Shown here piece after piece: positions 52,525 through 62,634 of a DNA stretch of 64,000 nucleotides; positions within the stretch are counted from its first letter, which is position 1; every line of letters begins with the position of its first letter. The stretch is from Hymenobacter sp. BT559. Its GTDB lineage: Bacteria; Bacteroidota; Bacteroidia; Cytophagales; Hymenobacteraceae. Under the pieces are notes generated by a model, which saw only the letters and a program-made list of their open reading frames with translations, ran no database searches and had not been told where the DNA came from. The position numbers were made by a program, and so were the translations under genes. Where the stretch lies: positions 1 through 64,000 of the forward strand of contig NZ_JAGETY010000008.1 in NCBI RefSeq assembly GCF_017571525.1. Direction: 5' to 3'.

Positions 52525-54003
52525 ATGCAGTACGTATCACCAGTACGTGAACCGCTCGTAACGAGTGGTAAGACGTACCACGACGTCACGCAGGATATCT
52601 GCTACCAGGTAGAAGCTGCGCCAAACATCCGCTGGATGGGTGCCTTGGGCGTAGCGCTCATTGGCCTAGCGATATTTTTCTACTCCGTATACCGGACGCT
52701 GTGGTACGGTATCGGTGAGTGGGGCCTGAATAAAACTATCGGTTGGGCTTGGGACATTACCAACTTCGTATGGTGGGTAGGTATCGGCCACGCCGGAACG
52801 CTGATTTCAGCTGTACTGCTGCTGTTCCGTCAGAAGTGGCGTTCGTCTATTAACCGCGCTGCGGAAGCTATGACGATTTTTGCTGTAATCTGCGCAGCAA
52901 TGTTCCCGGTTCTGCATATGGGTCGGCCTTGGCTAGCCTTCTATGTGTTCCCTTTGCAAAACACGCTAGGTTCGCTCTGGGCAAACTTTAATTCACCGTT
53001 GTTGTGGGACGTATTTGCTATCTCGACTTACTTCACGGTGTCGCTGGTATTCTGGTACACGGGTCTGGTACCTGACTTTGCTACCATCCGTGACCGTGCG
53101 AAAGGCAAAATTGCCCGCGTAAGCTACTCGCTACTCAGCATGGGCTGGACCGGCTCGGCTAAGCACTGGTCGCGCTACGAAACGGTATCGCTGATTCTAG
53201 CGGGGGTTTCGACGCCGCTGGTACTGTCGGTGCACACTATTGTATCGATGGACTTTGCTACCTCGGTTGTACCTGGTTGGCACACCACTATCTTCCCGCC
53301 CTACTTCGTGGCTGGTGCTATCTTCTCGGGCTTTGCAATGGTACTGACGCTGATGCTCATTACCCGCGTAGTATTTAAGCTGGAAGACTATATCACGCTG
53401 GAGCACATCGCCCTCATGAATAAAATCATGATGGTAACTGGCTCTATTGTAGGCGTGGCTTATATCACGGAGTTCTTCATTGCCTGGTACTCTCAGGTTG
53501 AGTACGAGCAGTACTGCTTTATCAACCGTGCTACCGGCCCCTACTGGTGGGCTTATCTAAGCATGATGAGCTGCAACGTGCTGTCGCCCCAGTTCGTGTG
53601 GATTCGCCGCATTCGCTATAGCATCACGATGACGTTCATCCTGTCTATCATCGTGAACATCGGCATGTGGTTCGAGCGCTTCGTTATCATCGTGTCGTCG
53701 CTGCACCGCGACTACCTTCCCTCTTCGTGGGCTATGTTCTCGCCTACCATCATTGATATTGGTATTTACGTGGGTACTATCGGCCTGTTCTTTACCCTAT
53801 TCCTGCTGTTTGCCAAATTCTTCCCGGTAATCAACATGGCCGAGGTAAAAACCATCCTGAAGTACACCGTAAACGATGGTCCTACTTATGGAGGCGCTAA
53901 TGATGGCAGCCGAAACCCTAGCCTTCATACCTCGCCTGCTCCTTATTCTACGCCCGGCGTTCCGGCTTCGGCACCCGTAAACTACGATAAGCAAAATGAC
54001 TAG
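52525..54003 (+). CDS. actC: Alternative complex III subunit C, NrfD-like quinol-binding
   Basis: The 492-residue protein has about ten membrane helices of the NrfD/PsrC family ([82 protein letters not shown]). It oxidises menaquinol at the membrane and passes electrons to ActB. The last 45 residues are soluble, Pro/Asn-rich. Its stop overlaps the actD start by eight bases. Confidence 0.95.
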   Translation: MQYVSPVREPLVTSGKTYHDVTQDICYQVEAAPNIRWMGALGVALIGLAIFFYSVYRTLWYGIGEWGLNKTIGWAWDITNFVWWVGIGHAGTLISAVLLLFRQKWRSSINRAAEAMTIFAVICAAMFPVLHMGRPWLAFYVFPLQNTLGSLWANFNSPLLWDVFAISTYFTVSLVFWYTGLVPDFATIRDRAKGKIARVSYSLLSMGWTGSAKHWSRYETVSLILAGVSTPLVLSVHTIVSMDFATSVVPGWHTTIFPPYFVAGAIFSGFAMVLTLMLITRVVFKLEDYITLEHIALMNKIMMVTGSIVGVAYITEFFIAWYSQVEYEQYCFINRATGPYWWAYLSMMSCNVLSPQFVWIRRIRYSITMTFILSIIVNIGMWFERFVIIVSSLHRDYLPSSWAMFSPTIIDIGIYVGTIGLFFTLFLLFAKFFPVINMAEVKTILKYTVNDGPTYGGANDGSRNPSLHTSPAPYSTPGVPASAPVNYDKQND

Positions 54004-54592
54004 CCCTGCCGTTACCACTGCCGTGCCAGCTACTATTGTGCACACCGAGCCGGCCACGCACAGTTCTACCAAGCGCTTCGCGCTAGGTATCTTCGACGAT
54101 GAAGATGTGCTACTTCATGCCATCGACAACATTCGGGCTGCTGGCGTAAAGATTTACGATGTGTTCTCTCCTTATCCCGTGCACGGTATCGACGATGCAC
54201 TAGGTATTGAGCGTTCACGCCTGCCAATTGCTGCGTTCTTCTATGGCATGTGCGGATTAGCCTTTGCACTATGGCTCCAGTTTTATACACTGGGCTTCGA
54301 CTGGCCGATGATTATCGGTGGCAAGCCGCACATCTCGCTGCCCGCATGGATTCCAGTAAGCTTTGAGCTGACAGTGTTCTTTACCTGCCACGGCATGGTA
54401 ATCACCTTCTACATGATTTCCAAGCTTTATCCACGCTTCAAAACGCCAGTACTAGACGTCCGCTCGACCGATGACAAGTTTGTAGTAGCCATCGAACTAG
54501 ACGAGCAAAGCTCTCAACTGCCCAAGTTGACCCAGCTATTCCGCGAAAACGGGGCTAGCGAAGTCAATCAAAAGGAAATGACCAAATTCTAA
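53996..54592 (+). CDS. actD: Alternative complex III subunit D (DUF3341)
   Basis: The 198-residue protein has the DUF3341 core ([40 protein letters not shown]) and two membrane helices ([20 protein letters not shown] and [20 protein letters not shown]), followed by a cytoplasmic tail. It is a small membrane subunit of the complex. It overlaps actC by 8 bases and actE by one base, so translation is coupled. Confidence 0.95.
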   Translation: MTSPAVTTAVPATIVHTEPATHSSTKRFALGIFDDEDVLLHAIDNIRAAGVKIYDVFSPYPVHGIDDALGIERSRLPIAAFFYGMCGLAFALWLQFYTLGFDWPMIIGGKPHISLPAWIPVSFELTVFFTCHGMVITFYMISKLYPRFKTPVLDVRSTDDKFVVAIELDEQSSQLPKLTQLFRENGASEVNQKEMTKF

Positions 54593-55344
54593 TGATGTCG
54601 CCTTCCCTCAAATACGGGCTGTCCGCGGCCTCGCTAGCCCTGAGCCTTGGCGTGGCATCGTGCTCACCCGACCCTAATAGCCCCGGCGTTGAATATGCGC
54701 CCGAGATGTACGAGTCGATTCCGTATGAGCCGCTGCGCCAAATCAGCTTCAATACGATTAATTCGTTTGGTATAAACCAGCGCACGCCCGCTAGTGGCAC
54801 GGTGCCGCGTGGAAAGCTGGCTTACTTCGACCACATCCCTAAAGACAGTGTGGGCATCGCTGAACGTACACTCCGCAATCCTTATGCCTACACCAAGGCG
54901 AATATTGAGGAAGGACAAGTACTTTTCACTCGTTACTGCCAACACTGCCATGGTGAAAAAGGCGATGGACAGGGGCTAGTAGGGCAGAAATATAAAGGTG
55001 TGCCCAATTATTCCACAGGTGCTTACAAAACGATGAACGATGGTCATATCTACCACGTCATCGAATGGGGCAAAAACCGGATGATGCCTCACGGCTCACA
55101 AGTGAACCCTGAGGAGCGTTGGAAAATTGCGATGTACGTACACGTACTGCAGCTCAACAATGACCCGGCTGACCTTCCCAAGATTGTAAAAGTCACTGCC
55201 CCGGTAGATGCTACCGACGCGTCGGCTGGTAATGCATCAGCAATGACTGACCCAACCAACCAGAAAGGTGAAGGCAAAGCCAACGCCAAGACCCATTCCG
55301 ACACACCCGGCCAGGGTGATAAAGCCCGCAACGGCAAGATGTAA
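54592..55344 (+). CDS. actE: Alternative complex III subunit E, monoheme cytochrome c
   Basis: The 250-residue protein has a lipoprotein signal (LGVASCSP) and one c-type heme site, CQHCHG, with cysteines at 116 and 119 and His120, in the family frame FTRYCQHCHGEKGDGQGLV. The Met ligand is probably in RMMPHGS. The C-terminus is an Ala/Asp/Lys-rich tail without structure. It is anchored in the outer face of the membrane by lipid and hands electrons to the next carrier. It starts at an ATG sharing the last base of the actD stop. Confidence 0.93.
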   Translation: MMSPSLKYGLSAASLALSLGVASCSPDPNSPGVEYAPEMYESIPYEPLRQISFNTINSFGINQRTPASGTVPRGKLAYFDHIPKDSVGIAERTLRNPYAYTKANIEEGQVLFTRYCQHCHGEKGDGQGLVGQKYKGVPNYSTGAYKTMNDGHIYHVIEWGKNRMMPHGSQVNPEERWKIAMYVHVLQLNNDPADLPKIVKVTAPVDATDASAGNASAMTDPTNQKGEGKANAKTHSDTPGQGDKARNGKM

Positions 55345-55351
55345 CTGACTT

Positions 55352-56659
55352 ATGGCAACTCTGACTCATCATCACGAACCCGCCGCCATTGAGCAGCTAG
55401 CGCATAGCCCAAAGGCTCAGCGGACGTTTATGACCATTATTGGTGCCGGAGTATTGGTACTGATACTCGGCATTATCGCTGCCCTTATGCACTGGGGCGA
55501 GAGCCACGAAGTGGTTACGCATATAAATGCTGCCCATGACGCCGACACGCACGAAGGTCACTCGGTACTTGTCCGCCGCCTAGTTGTGAGCCTTTGGCAG
55601 AGCAACGTATTTTTCATCGGTATCTCGGTAGTGGGTACGGTGTTCATGGCTATCCAATACGTTTCTTATGCCGGCTGGTCGGTTGTAGTGAAGCGTATTA
55701 ATGAAGCGCTGGGCGCTTGGCTTATTCCTGGTGGAGTATTGCTGGTTGTCCTTTTTGTTGTTGGCCGCCACGACATATTCCACTGGACCCATGAGGGCAT
55801 CATGACTAAGGGTTCAGCCAACTACGACCGGATTGTGGCTGGTAAATCAGGGTTTCTCACGTTTGGTTTTTACCTCGTGCGAATGATTTCCTACTTGGTT
55901 ATCTGGGGTGTATTTACGTGGCGCTTGCGTCAACTCTCACTGGCCGAAGACCTAAACGGTGGCACTAGCTACTTTCATACCAGTATAACCACTGCTGCGC
56001 TTTTCCTGGTTTTATTTGCTGTGACCTCATCTATGGCAGCTTGGGACTGGGTAATGTCAGTCGATGTGCATTGGTTCAGCACACTGTTTGGCTGGTATGT
56101 GTTCTCCTCTTGGTGGGTATCAGGCATTGCGGCTACCACGCTTATTGCCATTTTTCTGAAGCAGGCTGGTTACCTACGCTTCATGAACGCTAACCACTTC
56201 CATGACTTGGGCAAACTAATGTTTGGCTTCAGCATTTTCTGGACATATGTGTGGTTTGCTCAGTTCATGCTGATTTGGTACGCCAACCTACCCGAAGAGT
56301 CGGTGTACTTCAACCAGCGCCTAGGTGGCTTTGAAGGCCGCTACACGTGGTTGTTTTACGCTAACCTCGTTATCAACTTTGCCTTCCCCTTCTTAGCGTT
56401 GATGACTCGTGATGCTAAGCGCCAAATGATTATCATGAAAATCGTTTGTATCGCTATTCTCATAGGCCATTGGTCCGACTTCTATTTAATGATAATGCCG
56501 GGCACTATGAAGGGTGATAACGGGTTCCTCATTGAGATTGGCATTGCAATGATTTTCCTAGGAGCCTTCTTGATTCTGGTAACTCGTCGTTTGGCCGAGG
56601 CCTCGTTGATTCCAGTAAATCACCCCTTTGTTGAAGAAAGCGTTCATCACACCACTTAA
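55352..56659 (+). CDS. actF: Alternative complex III subunit F, NrfD-like
   Basis: The 435-residue protein has ten or so membrane helices, paralogous in design to ActC (IGAGVLVLILGIIAALMHWG, SVVGTVFMAIQYVSYAGW, VTSSMAAWDWVMSVDVHWFS, STLFGWYVFSSWWVSGIAA). ActF anchors the complex; whether it binds quinol is debated. It begins seven bases after actE. A hairpin sits in the 90-base gap to coxB. Confidence 0.94.
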   Translation: MATLTHHHEPAAIEQLAHSPKAQRTFMTIIGAGVLVLILGIIAALMHWGESHEVVTHINAAHDADTHEGHSVLVRRLVVSLWQSNVFFIGISVVGTVFMAIQYVSYAGWSVVVKRINEALGAWLIPGGVLLVVLFVVGRHDIFHWTHEGIMTKGSANYDRIVAGKSGFLTFGFYLVRMISYLVIWGVFTWRLRQLSLAEDLNGGTSYFHTSITTAALFLVLFAVTSSMAAWDWVMSVDVHWFSTLFGWYVFSSWWVSGIAATTLIAIFLKQAGYLRFMNANHFHDLGKLMFGFSIFWTYVWFAQFMLIWYANLPEESVYFNQRLGGFEGRYTWLFYANLVINFAFPFLALMTRDAKRQMIIMKIVCIAILIGHWSDFYLMIMPGTMKGDNGFLIEIGIAMIFLGAFLILVTRRLAEASLIPVNHPFVEESVHHTT

Positions 56660-56679
56660 TTCAAGAGCTTAGATTTTTA

Positions 56680-56729
56680 GAACTTAGAGCTTGGCAAGTA
56701 AGAGCCTGCTAGCCCTAAGCTCTAAGTTC
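56680..56729. repeat. Intercistronic 13-bp inverted repeat (actF-coxB)
   Basis: GAACTTAGAGCTT (56680-56692) and AAGCTCTAAGTTC (56717-56729) are perfect reverse complements. There is no T run after the stem, so it is unlikely to end transcription; it may act as an mRNA processing or stability hairpin. Confidence 0.6.
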
Positions 56730-56749
56730 AGAATTCTACCTTTTATCCA

Positions 56750-57847
56750 ATGACTTCTTTAACTATCCTGCTAGTTCTGGTGCTGCTACTGGTCGTATTC
56801 GGCCTGTTGTTCCGCCTCCAGATACTAACAGCTATTTTCTCTGGTTCCTACGTGCGTCAGATAGGCACCAGTAACCGCGTAAATGCGGTGCTGATGCTTG
56901 TATTCATGGTTGTCGGTGGAGCTGCTTTCTTCTGGTCATTTGCCGATAATTTCGATAAAATGAACCCCCCCATTGCTTCCATTCATGGCCATGCAATGGA
57001 GCGCATGTTCTGGACGACAATGATAGTCATTGGCATTGCTTTCGTTCTGACGCAAGTGCTGTTGTTCGTTTATTCCTATAAGTACCAGTACAAGGAAGGA
57101 CGTCGTGCTTACTTCTTCTCGCACAACAACAAAATCGAGGTTATCTGGACGATTATCCCGGCTATTGTAATGGCCTCGCTGATTTTCGCTGGCTGGAAAG
57201 CTTGGACACGTATTACTGGCCCAGCTCCTAAAGATGCTATTGTGCTTGAGGTAATGGGTAAGCAGTTCAACTGGCTGGTTCGTTATCCCGGTCGCGATAT
57301 GAAGCTTGGTGTAGTAAACTACCGGCTTATCGATGCTTCCAACGAGTTTGGATTTGACCTCAGCGATAAAGCTTCGATGGATGACTTCACTGCTTCAGAA
57401 ATCCACGTTCCTAAAGGCCACCCGGTACTGATTAAAATTCGCTCGCGCGATGTGTTGCACGCGGTATATATGCCTCACTTCCGGGTACAGATGTATGCAG
57501 TGCCAGGTATGCCAACTCGTTTTTGGTTTACGCCTACGACTACCACTGATGAGATGCGTGCTAAGTTGGGTAACCCCAAGTTTAACTACGAACTGGCTTG
57601 CAATCAAATTTGTGGTAAAGGTCACTTTGCTATGAAGCTGAACATTGTGGTAGATGAGCCCGATGACTATGTAGCCTGGTTTGCAGCTCAGAGCCCAGTG
57701 TCTAAAAATGCTGATTTGATGGCCTCTTATAAGCAAATGAGCCAGCAAACTGGTTTAGGTAAGGGCGGTAGCCAAGGAGCTAAAGCTAACGCAATAGAGG
57801 AGACTGGCGAAACGCCTGCTCCGCTGGCTGCGCAAGCTTCGATGTAA
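56750..57847 (+). CDS. coxB: Cytochrome c oxidase subunit II
   Basis: The 365-residue protein has three membrane helices in its first 150 residues (one N-terminal, then VLMLVFMVVGGAAFFWSFAD and the CoxB hairpin ending NKIEVIWTIIPAIVMASLIFAGW). The periplasmic cupredoxin domain carries the CuA site: HAVYMPHFRVQ with His, and CNQICGKGHFAM (C-x3-C-x3-H-x2-M). CuA accepts electrons from cytochrome c or ActA. The C-terminal tail is Gly/Ala-rich and lacks a fused heme domain. Confidence 0.95.
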   Translation: MTSLTILLVLVLLLVVFGLLFRLQILTAIFSGSYVRQIGTSNRVNAVLMLVFMVVGGAAFFWSFADNFDKMNPPIASIHGHAMERMFWTTMIVIGIAFVLTQVLLFVYSYKYQYKEGRRAYFFSHNNKIEVIWTIIPAIVMASLIFAGWKAWTRITGPAPKDAIVLEVMGKQFNWLVRYPGRDMKLGVVNYRLIDASNEFGFDLSDKASMDDFTASEIHVPKGHPVLIKIRSRDVLHAVYMPHFRVQMYAVPGMPTRFWFTPTTTTDEMRAKLGNPKFNYELACNQICGKGHFAMKLNIVVDEPDDYVAWFAAQSPVSKNADLMASYKQMSQQTGLGKGGSQGAKANAIEETGETPAPLAAQASM

Positions 57848-57876
57848 GGTTTTTCTAAATAGTTAATTCATACACT

Positions 57877-59733
57877 ATGTCTTCTAACGCTGGACCTACT
57901 ACGGCGGGCATTGGCACGGCTCCGGTTCCTCATACCGAGCACGACGACCATCTGCACGACCACGAACACCATGACCAGCACTGGCTGTGGAAATACGTTT
58001 TCAGCCAAGACCACAAAATGATTGCTCGGCAGTTCCTCATTACAGGGATGCTTTGGGCTATCATCGGTGGGGTGTTGTCAAGCCTTTTTCGTTTGCAGCT
58101 AGGCTGGCCTGAGGCTACGCTTGATTGGCTACAGCCACTGCTCGGCAAATGGATTGAAGGTGGTAAGCTCAACCCTGAGTTCTACCTAGCGCTTGTGACT
58201 ATGCACGGCACCATCATGGTGTTCTTTGTGCTGACAGCTGGCTTGTCAGGTACATTCTCTAACTTCCTGATTCCGCTGCAGGTAGGTGCCCGCGATATGG
58301 CATCGGGTTTCATGAACATGCTCTCGTACTGGTTCTTCTTCCTGTCGAGCGTGATTATGTTCTGCTCATTGTTCTTGGAGACAGGCCCCGCCTCAGCTGG
58401 TTGGACTATCTATCCTCCTTTGAGCGCCTTGCCTCAAGCCATTCCTGGTTCAGGTATGGGCATGACGATGTGGCTGGTAAGCATGGTATTCTTTATCGTG
58501 TCGCAGCTGCTAGGGGGGGTAAACTATGTGACTACCGTTATTAACCTGCGCACCCGCGGTATGAGCATGAGTAAGTTGCCGCTCACCATTTGGGCCTTCT
58601 TCCTTACTGCTATTCTCGGCATCCTGTCGTTCCCGGTACTCTTCTCGGCGGCTCTACTGCTTGTTTTCGACCGCTCGTTTGGCACTTCATTCTTCCTGTC
58701 AGACATCTACATTGCTGGTCAGGCATTGCACAACCAGGGTGGTTCACCTGTGTTGTTCCAGCACTTGTTCTGGTTCCTGGGTCACCCCGAGGTTTACATC
58801 GTAATCATGCCAGCAATGGGTATGGTATCAGAGATTCTGGCTACCAACGCCCGCAAGCCTATTTTCGGCTACCGCGCTATGATTGGCTCACTGATTGGTA
58901 TTTCGCTGCTGTCATTCGTTGTGTGGGCTCACCACATGTTTGTGACCGGCATGAATCCCTTCCTAGGCTCGGTTTTCATGTTCCTGACATTGATTATTGC
59001 CGTGCCGTCTGGGGTTAAAGTATTTAACTGGCTAGCTACTTTATGGCGGGGCAACATCCGCTTTACTGCAGCTATGCTGTTCGCTATTGGATTTGTATCG
59101 CTGTTCATTTCGGGCGGCCTCACGGGTATTATCCTTGGCAACGCTACCCTTGATATTCAGATGCACAACACGTACTTCGTGGTAGCTCACTTCCACTTAG
59201 TAATGGGTTCGTCGGCATTCTTCGGCTTGTTTGCTGGGGTATATCACTGGTTCCCCAAAATGTTTGGCCGCATGATGGACGAGAAGCTAGGTTATATCCA
59301 CTTCTGGTTGACCTTTATAGGGGTGTACTTGGTGTTCATGCCGATGCACTACGTAGGCATTGCTGGTTTCCCCCGTCGTTACTATTCTTGGACTGGCTTT
59401 GATGCTTTCTCGCAATTCGCTGACCTGAACAAGTTTATCTCGATTGCTGCTATCCTAGCATTCTTCGCGCAGTTCGTATTCATTTTCAATTTCTTCTACA
59501 GCATTTTCCGCGGCCGTCGCGCTACAGAAAATCCGTGGAACTCGACGACGCTGGAATGGACGACGCCCATCGTGCCCGGCCACGGCAACTGGCCTGGTGA
59601 GATTCCGGCCGTGTACCGTTGGCCCTATGACTATAGCAAGCCCGGTTCGGAGGTTGACTTCATCCCTCAAAATGTACCATACTCGCAGACGCCTTCTTCA
59701 AACCTGCCTTATGAGCGGGAACTGGCCGAGTAG
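57877..59733 (+). CDS. coxA: Cytochrome c oxidase subunit I
   Basis: The 618-residue protein has twelve or more membrane helices. It has a His/Asp-rich N-terminal extension (EHDDHLHDHEHHDQHW) that may bind metal. Family motifs are present: TMHGTIMVFF with the low-spin heme His, FWFLGHPEVYI with CuB His and the His-Tyr pair, FVVWAHHMF, and NTYFVVAHFHLVMG with the heme ligands. It reduces oxygen and pumps protons. It begins 29 bases after coxB. Confidence 0.96.
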   Translation: MSSNAGPTTAGIGTAPVPHTEHDDHLHDHEHHDQHWLWKYVFSQDHKMIARQFLITGMLWAIIGGVLSSLFRLQLGWPEATLDWLQPLLGKWIEGGKLNPEFYLALVTMHGTIMVFFVLTAGLSGTFSNFLIPLQVGARDMASGFMNMLSYWFFFLSSVIMFCSLFLETGPASAGWTIYPPLSALPQAIPGSGMGMTMWLVSMVFFIVSQLLGGVNYVTTVINLRTRGMSMSKLPLTIWAFFLTAILGILSFPVLFSAALLLVFDRSFGTSFFLSDIYIAGQALHNQGGSPVLFQHLFWFLGHPEVYIVIMPAMGMVSEILATNARKPIFGYRAMIGSLIGISLLSFVVWAHHMFVTGMNPFLGSVFMFLTLIIAVPSGVKVFNWLATLWRGNIRFTAAMLFAIGFVSLFISGGLTGIILGNATLDIQMHNTYFVVAHFHLVMGSSAFFGLFAGVYHWFPKMFGRMMDEKLGYIHFWLTFIGVYLVFMPMHYVGIAGFPRRYYSWTGFDAFSQFADLNKFISIAAILAFFAQFVFIFNFFYSIFRGRRATENPWNSTTLEWTTPIVPGHGNWPGEIPAVYRWPYDYSKPGSEVDFIPQNVPYSQTPSSNLPYERELAE

Positions 59734-59755
59734 TAGCTTAAAGTGACTTTGCCTG

Positions 59756-59790
59756 AACGGGCCGCCGCACCACGGCGGCCCGTTTCTTTT
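59756..59790 (+). terminator. Rho-independent terminator after coxA
   Basis: AACGGGCCGCCG pairs with CGGCGGCCCGTT around loop CACCA, followed by TCTTTT. It ends the act-cox transcript before ctaA. Confidence 0.8.
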
Positions 59791-59867
59791 ACTACTGAGC
59801 GCACATTTTATCAAGTCTGCCGGACTTTGTATTACGTGCCCGATGTTATTTCAAAAAGTATAGCATT

Positions 59868-61001
59868 ATGGAAGAATCCGGATTTGGGCGCCGTTTTCGT
59901 TTTTGGAGTGTGCTAACGGTGGCAAGCATCTACCTGTTAATTCTGGTAGGTGGAATCGTGCGCGCTACGGGTTCGGGTATGGGATGCCCCGATTGGCCTA
60001 AGTGCTTTGGGCAATGGGTGCCACCTACCGAGGCCAGTCAACTTCCTGCTGATTATAAACAGGTATATACCGCACAGCGCGTAGCCAAAAATCAAAAGCT
60101 GGCTCGTACACTGGCTAGCCTGGGTTTTCGGCAAGTGGCCGGAGAAATATTCGCGCACCCTACGCAATACATTGAGACCGATTTTAATGCCACTAAAACC
60201 TGGATTGAGTATGTAAACCGATTGCTAGGGGCACTTATCGGCATCTTTGTCTTCGTGACAGCAGTAGTAGCACTACCTTATTGGCGGCGCGACCGTTCTG
60301 TATTCTGGTTGGCAGTAGTGAGCTGGCTGCTCACTGGCTTTCAGGGGTGGCTAGGGTCATTAGTTGTTTCGACCAACTTGTTACCCATCATGGTGACGAT
60401 TCATATGGGGCTAGCGCTGCTTATTGTGGCACTGCTGCTATACGCAGCGCACCGGGCTCGGTGGGCCAATGCTGAAGAGGCGTTGAACCGGCAAATAGAA
60501 TTGGAGACGCTAGGGGGGCAGGATGATGAAGAGGTAGCCACGGCCACTGGCCTGCGTTGGCTGCTGTGGATAGCCTTGTTAGTAACGTTTGTTCAGATTA
60601 TTCTCGGCACACAGGTACGTGAGCAAATTGACCAGATTGCCTCGGCGGCAGGCTATGCGCAGCGTAGCACCTGGGTTGATAAGCTAGGTAGTGTATTCGA
60701 GTCTCACCGCACGCTGTCGGCGATTGTGGTGCTCGTAAACGTATATGTAGGATACCAGCTGTGGCAACTGGAAGTGCCAGTGTTACGAAAGCTTTTGGTG
60801 GCCACCTGGGTGATACTAGGGCTGGAAATGGTGGTTGGTATTACGCTAGCCTATTATGCACTGCCGGCTTTTGAGCAGCCTGTGCATCTGACGTTGGCAA
60901 CATTGCTTTTTGGTGCCCAGTTTTTGACGCTATTGGCTTTGCGAAGACTGGCCAAGCTGGGAGCACTTCCGGTTGCCCATACGCTGCAAGCTGCCCAGTA
61001 A
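59868..61001 (+). CDS. ctaA: Heme A synthase (COX15/CtaA)
   Basis: The 377-residue protein has eight membrane helices and the family motif VGGIVRATGSGMGCPDWPKCFGQW near the N-terminus, EYVNRLLGALIGIF with a heme His/Glu region, GWLGSLVVSTNLLP, IHMGLALLIVALLLYA, GTQVREQID and SHRTLSAIVVL. It oxidises heme O to heme A for CoxA. It is separated from coxA by a terminator, so it may have its own promoter. Confidence 0.93.
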   Translation: MEESGFGRRFRFWSVLTVASIYLLILVGGIVRATGSGMGCPDWPKCFGQWVPPTEASQLPADYKQVYTAQRVAKNQKLARTLASLGFRQVAGEIFAHPTQYIETDFNATKTWIEYVNRLLGALIGIFVFVTAVVALPYWRRDRSVFWLAVVSWLLTGFQGWLGSLVVSTNLLPIMVTIHMGLALLIVALLLYAAHRARWANAEEALNRQIELETLGGQDDEEVATATGLRWLLWIALLVTFVQIILGTQVREQIDQIASAAGYAQRSTWVDKLGSVFESHRTLSAIVVLVNVYVGYQLWQLEVPVLRKLLVATWVILGLEMVVGITLAYYALPAFEQPVHLTLATLLFGAQFLTLLALRRLAKLGALPVAHTLQAAQ

Positions 61002-61026
61002 TGCCCGGGCTAGCCCCGGTAAGGCG

Positions 61027-61034
61027 TACCTTTG
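61027..61034 (+). promoter_or_regulatory. -7 box TACCTTTG before ctaB
   Basis: An exact TAnnTTTG match 23 bases before the ATG, but no TTG at the -33 distance. It is suggestive only. Confidence 0.4.
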
Positions 61035-61056
61035 CAGCAGCAATTCTCTCAGGTTA

Positions 61057-61908
61057 ATGACGAAGGCCCGCGCCTATTTTCAACTGCTCAAGTTCCGGCT
61101 TTCCTTTACGGTAGCGTTTTCGAGTGCCCTAGGCTACCTACTGGGCCTAGCCACACCGAACTGGAGCCGGGCGCTGCTAGTGCTGCTAGGCGGGCTACTT
61201 GTTACTGGAGCGGCCAATATTATCAATCAGGTTTTCGAGAAAGACCTTGATAAGCTGATGAAGCGCACCGAGAACCGGCCGTTGCCTACCGGCCGCATTT
61301 CGCCCACTGAGGCTTGGGTCTTTTGTGTAGTGCTAGCGGTGGCAGGGTTAGCCTTGCTCGCCTACTTCTTCAATCCGCTCACGGCGGCGCTCTCGCTGCT
61401 TTCGCTCATTCTTTACGGGTTCATCTATACCCCGCTCAAAACCGTGTCGCCGGTGTGCGTGGCCGTAGGAGCCATTCCGGGCGGGCTACCGCCGCTCATT
61501 GGCTGGGTAGCGGCTACCGGCTACTTAGGAGAGGCAGCATGGGTATTATTTGGAATCCAGTTTATGTGGCAGTTTCCGCACTTCTGGGCCATTGCCTGGG
61601 TAGCTGATGACGACTACAAGCGAGCTGGCTTCAAGATGCTGCCCTCGCCCGGCGAGCGCGATTTGCGCACGGCTTTCCAGATTATGACCTACACGGTACT
61701 GCTCATTCCGGTGTCGTTGCTGCCGCTGGTACTGGGCATCTCGGGGCGTGTATCGGCAGGGGTAGCGCTGGTATGCGGGGTGTTATTTACTATGCTTACG
61801 GTGCGGCTTATGCGTACCCAAGACCGTAAGGCTGCGCTTAGCATCATGTTTGCCTCGTTTCTCTATTTGCCCATCGTGCAAATCGCGCTGCTTTTAGATA
61901 AAGTTTGA
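61057..61908 (+). CDS. ctaB: Protoheme IX farnesyltransferase (heme O synthase)
   Basis: The 283-residue protein has seven to nine membrane helices of the UbiA prenyltransferase superfamily with the metal-binding motif NQVFEKDLDKLMKRT. It adds a farnesyl group to heme B to give heme O, the substrate of CtaA. The ATG at 61057 (MTKARAYFQLLKFRLSFTV) is chosen; the frame extends 28 codons upstream into ctaA without good start context. Confidence 0.95.
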   Translation: MTKARAYFQLLKFRLSFTVAFSSALGYLLGLATPNWSRALLVLLGGLLVTGAANIINQVFEKDLDKLMKRTENRPLPTGRISPTEAWVFCVVLAVAGLALLAYFFNPLTAALSLLSLILYGFIYTPLKTVSPVCVAVGAIPGGLPPLIGWVAATGYLGEAAWVLFGIQFMWQFPHFWAIAWVADDDYKRAGFKMLPSPGERDLRTAFQIMTYTVLLIPVSLLPLVLGISGRVSAGVALVCGVLFTMLTVRLMRTQDRKAALSIMFASFLYLPIVQIALLLDKV

Positions 61909-62000
61909 TTTTTAGTTGGGCATTTGTTGTTAGGAAGTAGGCAGCTACTCACGGACAACGACCCTAGCTGACACTGATTATAACCCAATATTTTTCTGAC

Positions 62001-62591
62001 ATGAATACTTCTGAAGCCACCTTGGCCGATAAAGAATTGGGACTAGGCTGGCACCCTAAGCGGGTGTTGCTCATTCTCTTGATTTTCAGCATCGTCATGA
62101 TGTTTGCTGCGTTTACCAGCGGCTACATCGTGCGCCGCGACGAAGGCAACTGGCGCGAGTTTGACTTGCCCATGAGCCTGCTGTTCAACTCTATCGTCAT
62201 TGCCCTTAGTAGCGCAGCAATGCAGTTTGCCTACTACTCGGCCAAGCACGACGAAATAAAGCGTGCTAATCTAGGCCTGCTCCTTACCATAGTGCTAGGA
62301 GTGGTGTTTCTGTTCGGGCAGCTGCACTCGTGGAGCGACCTGGTGGCGGGGCACACCTTCTTTGGCGGTGCTGACGCTAACCCTTCGGGCTCGTTCGTGT
62401 ACGTGCTGATGGGCGTGCACGCTTTCCACCTCATTACGGGCCTCATTTTCGTGGGCGTGGTTTTGAAGCGCAGCCTTAAGTATCAGGTACATTCGCGGGC
62501 AATGCTCTCGATTGGCAACGCTACCTTGTACTGGCACTTCCTGGGTGGGCTTTGGCTGTACCTGTATTTGTTCCTACTTTTGAACCACTAA
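62001..62591 (+). CDS. Heme-copper oxidase subunit III-like protein
   Basis: The 196-residue protein has five membrane helices of the COX3/CyoC family (LILLIFSIVMMFAAFTSGYIV, LLFNSIVIALSSAAMQFAYY, VYVLMGVHAFHLITGLIFVG, ATLYWHFLGGLWLYLYLFLLL). GVHAFHLITG and LYWHFLGGLW are subunit III signatures. It is a shortened form of the subunit next to a full-size copy. Confidence 0.85.
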   Translation: MNTSEATLADKELGLGWHPKRVLLILLIFSIVMMFAAFTSGYIVRRDEGNWREFDLPMSLLFNSIVIALSSAAMQFAYYSAKHDEIKRANLGLLLTIVLGVVFLFGQLHSWSDLVAGHTFFGGADANPSGSFVYVLMGVHAFHLITGLIFVGVVLKRSLKYQVHSRAMLSIGNATLYWHFLGGLWLYLYLFLLLNH

Positions 62592-62634
62592 ACGGGATTT
62601 TGGCGTAAGCCCGCCTGTCCAACTGTTGTCCGTT

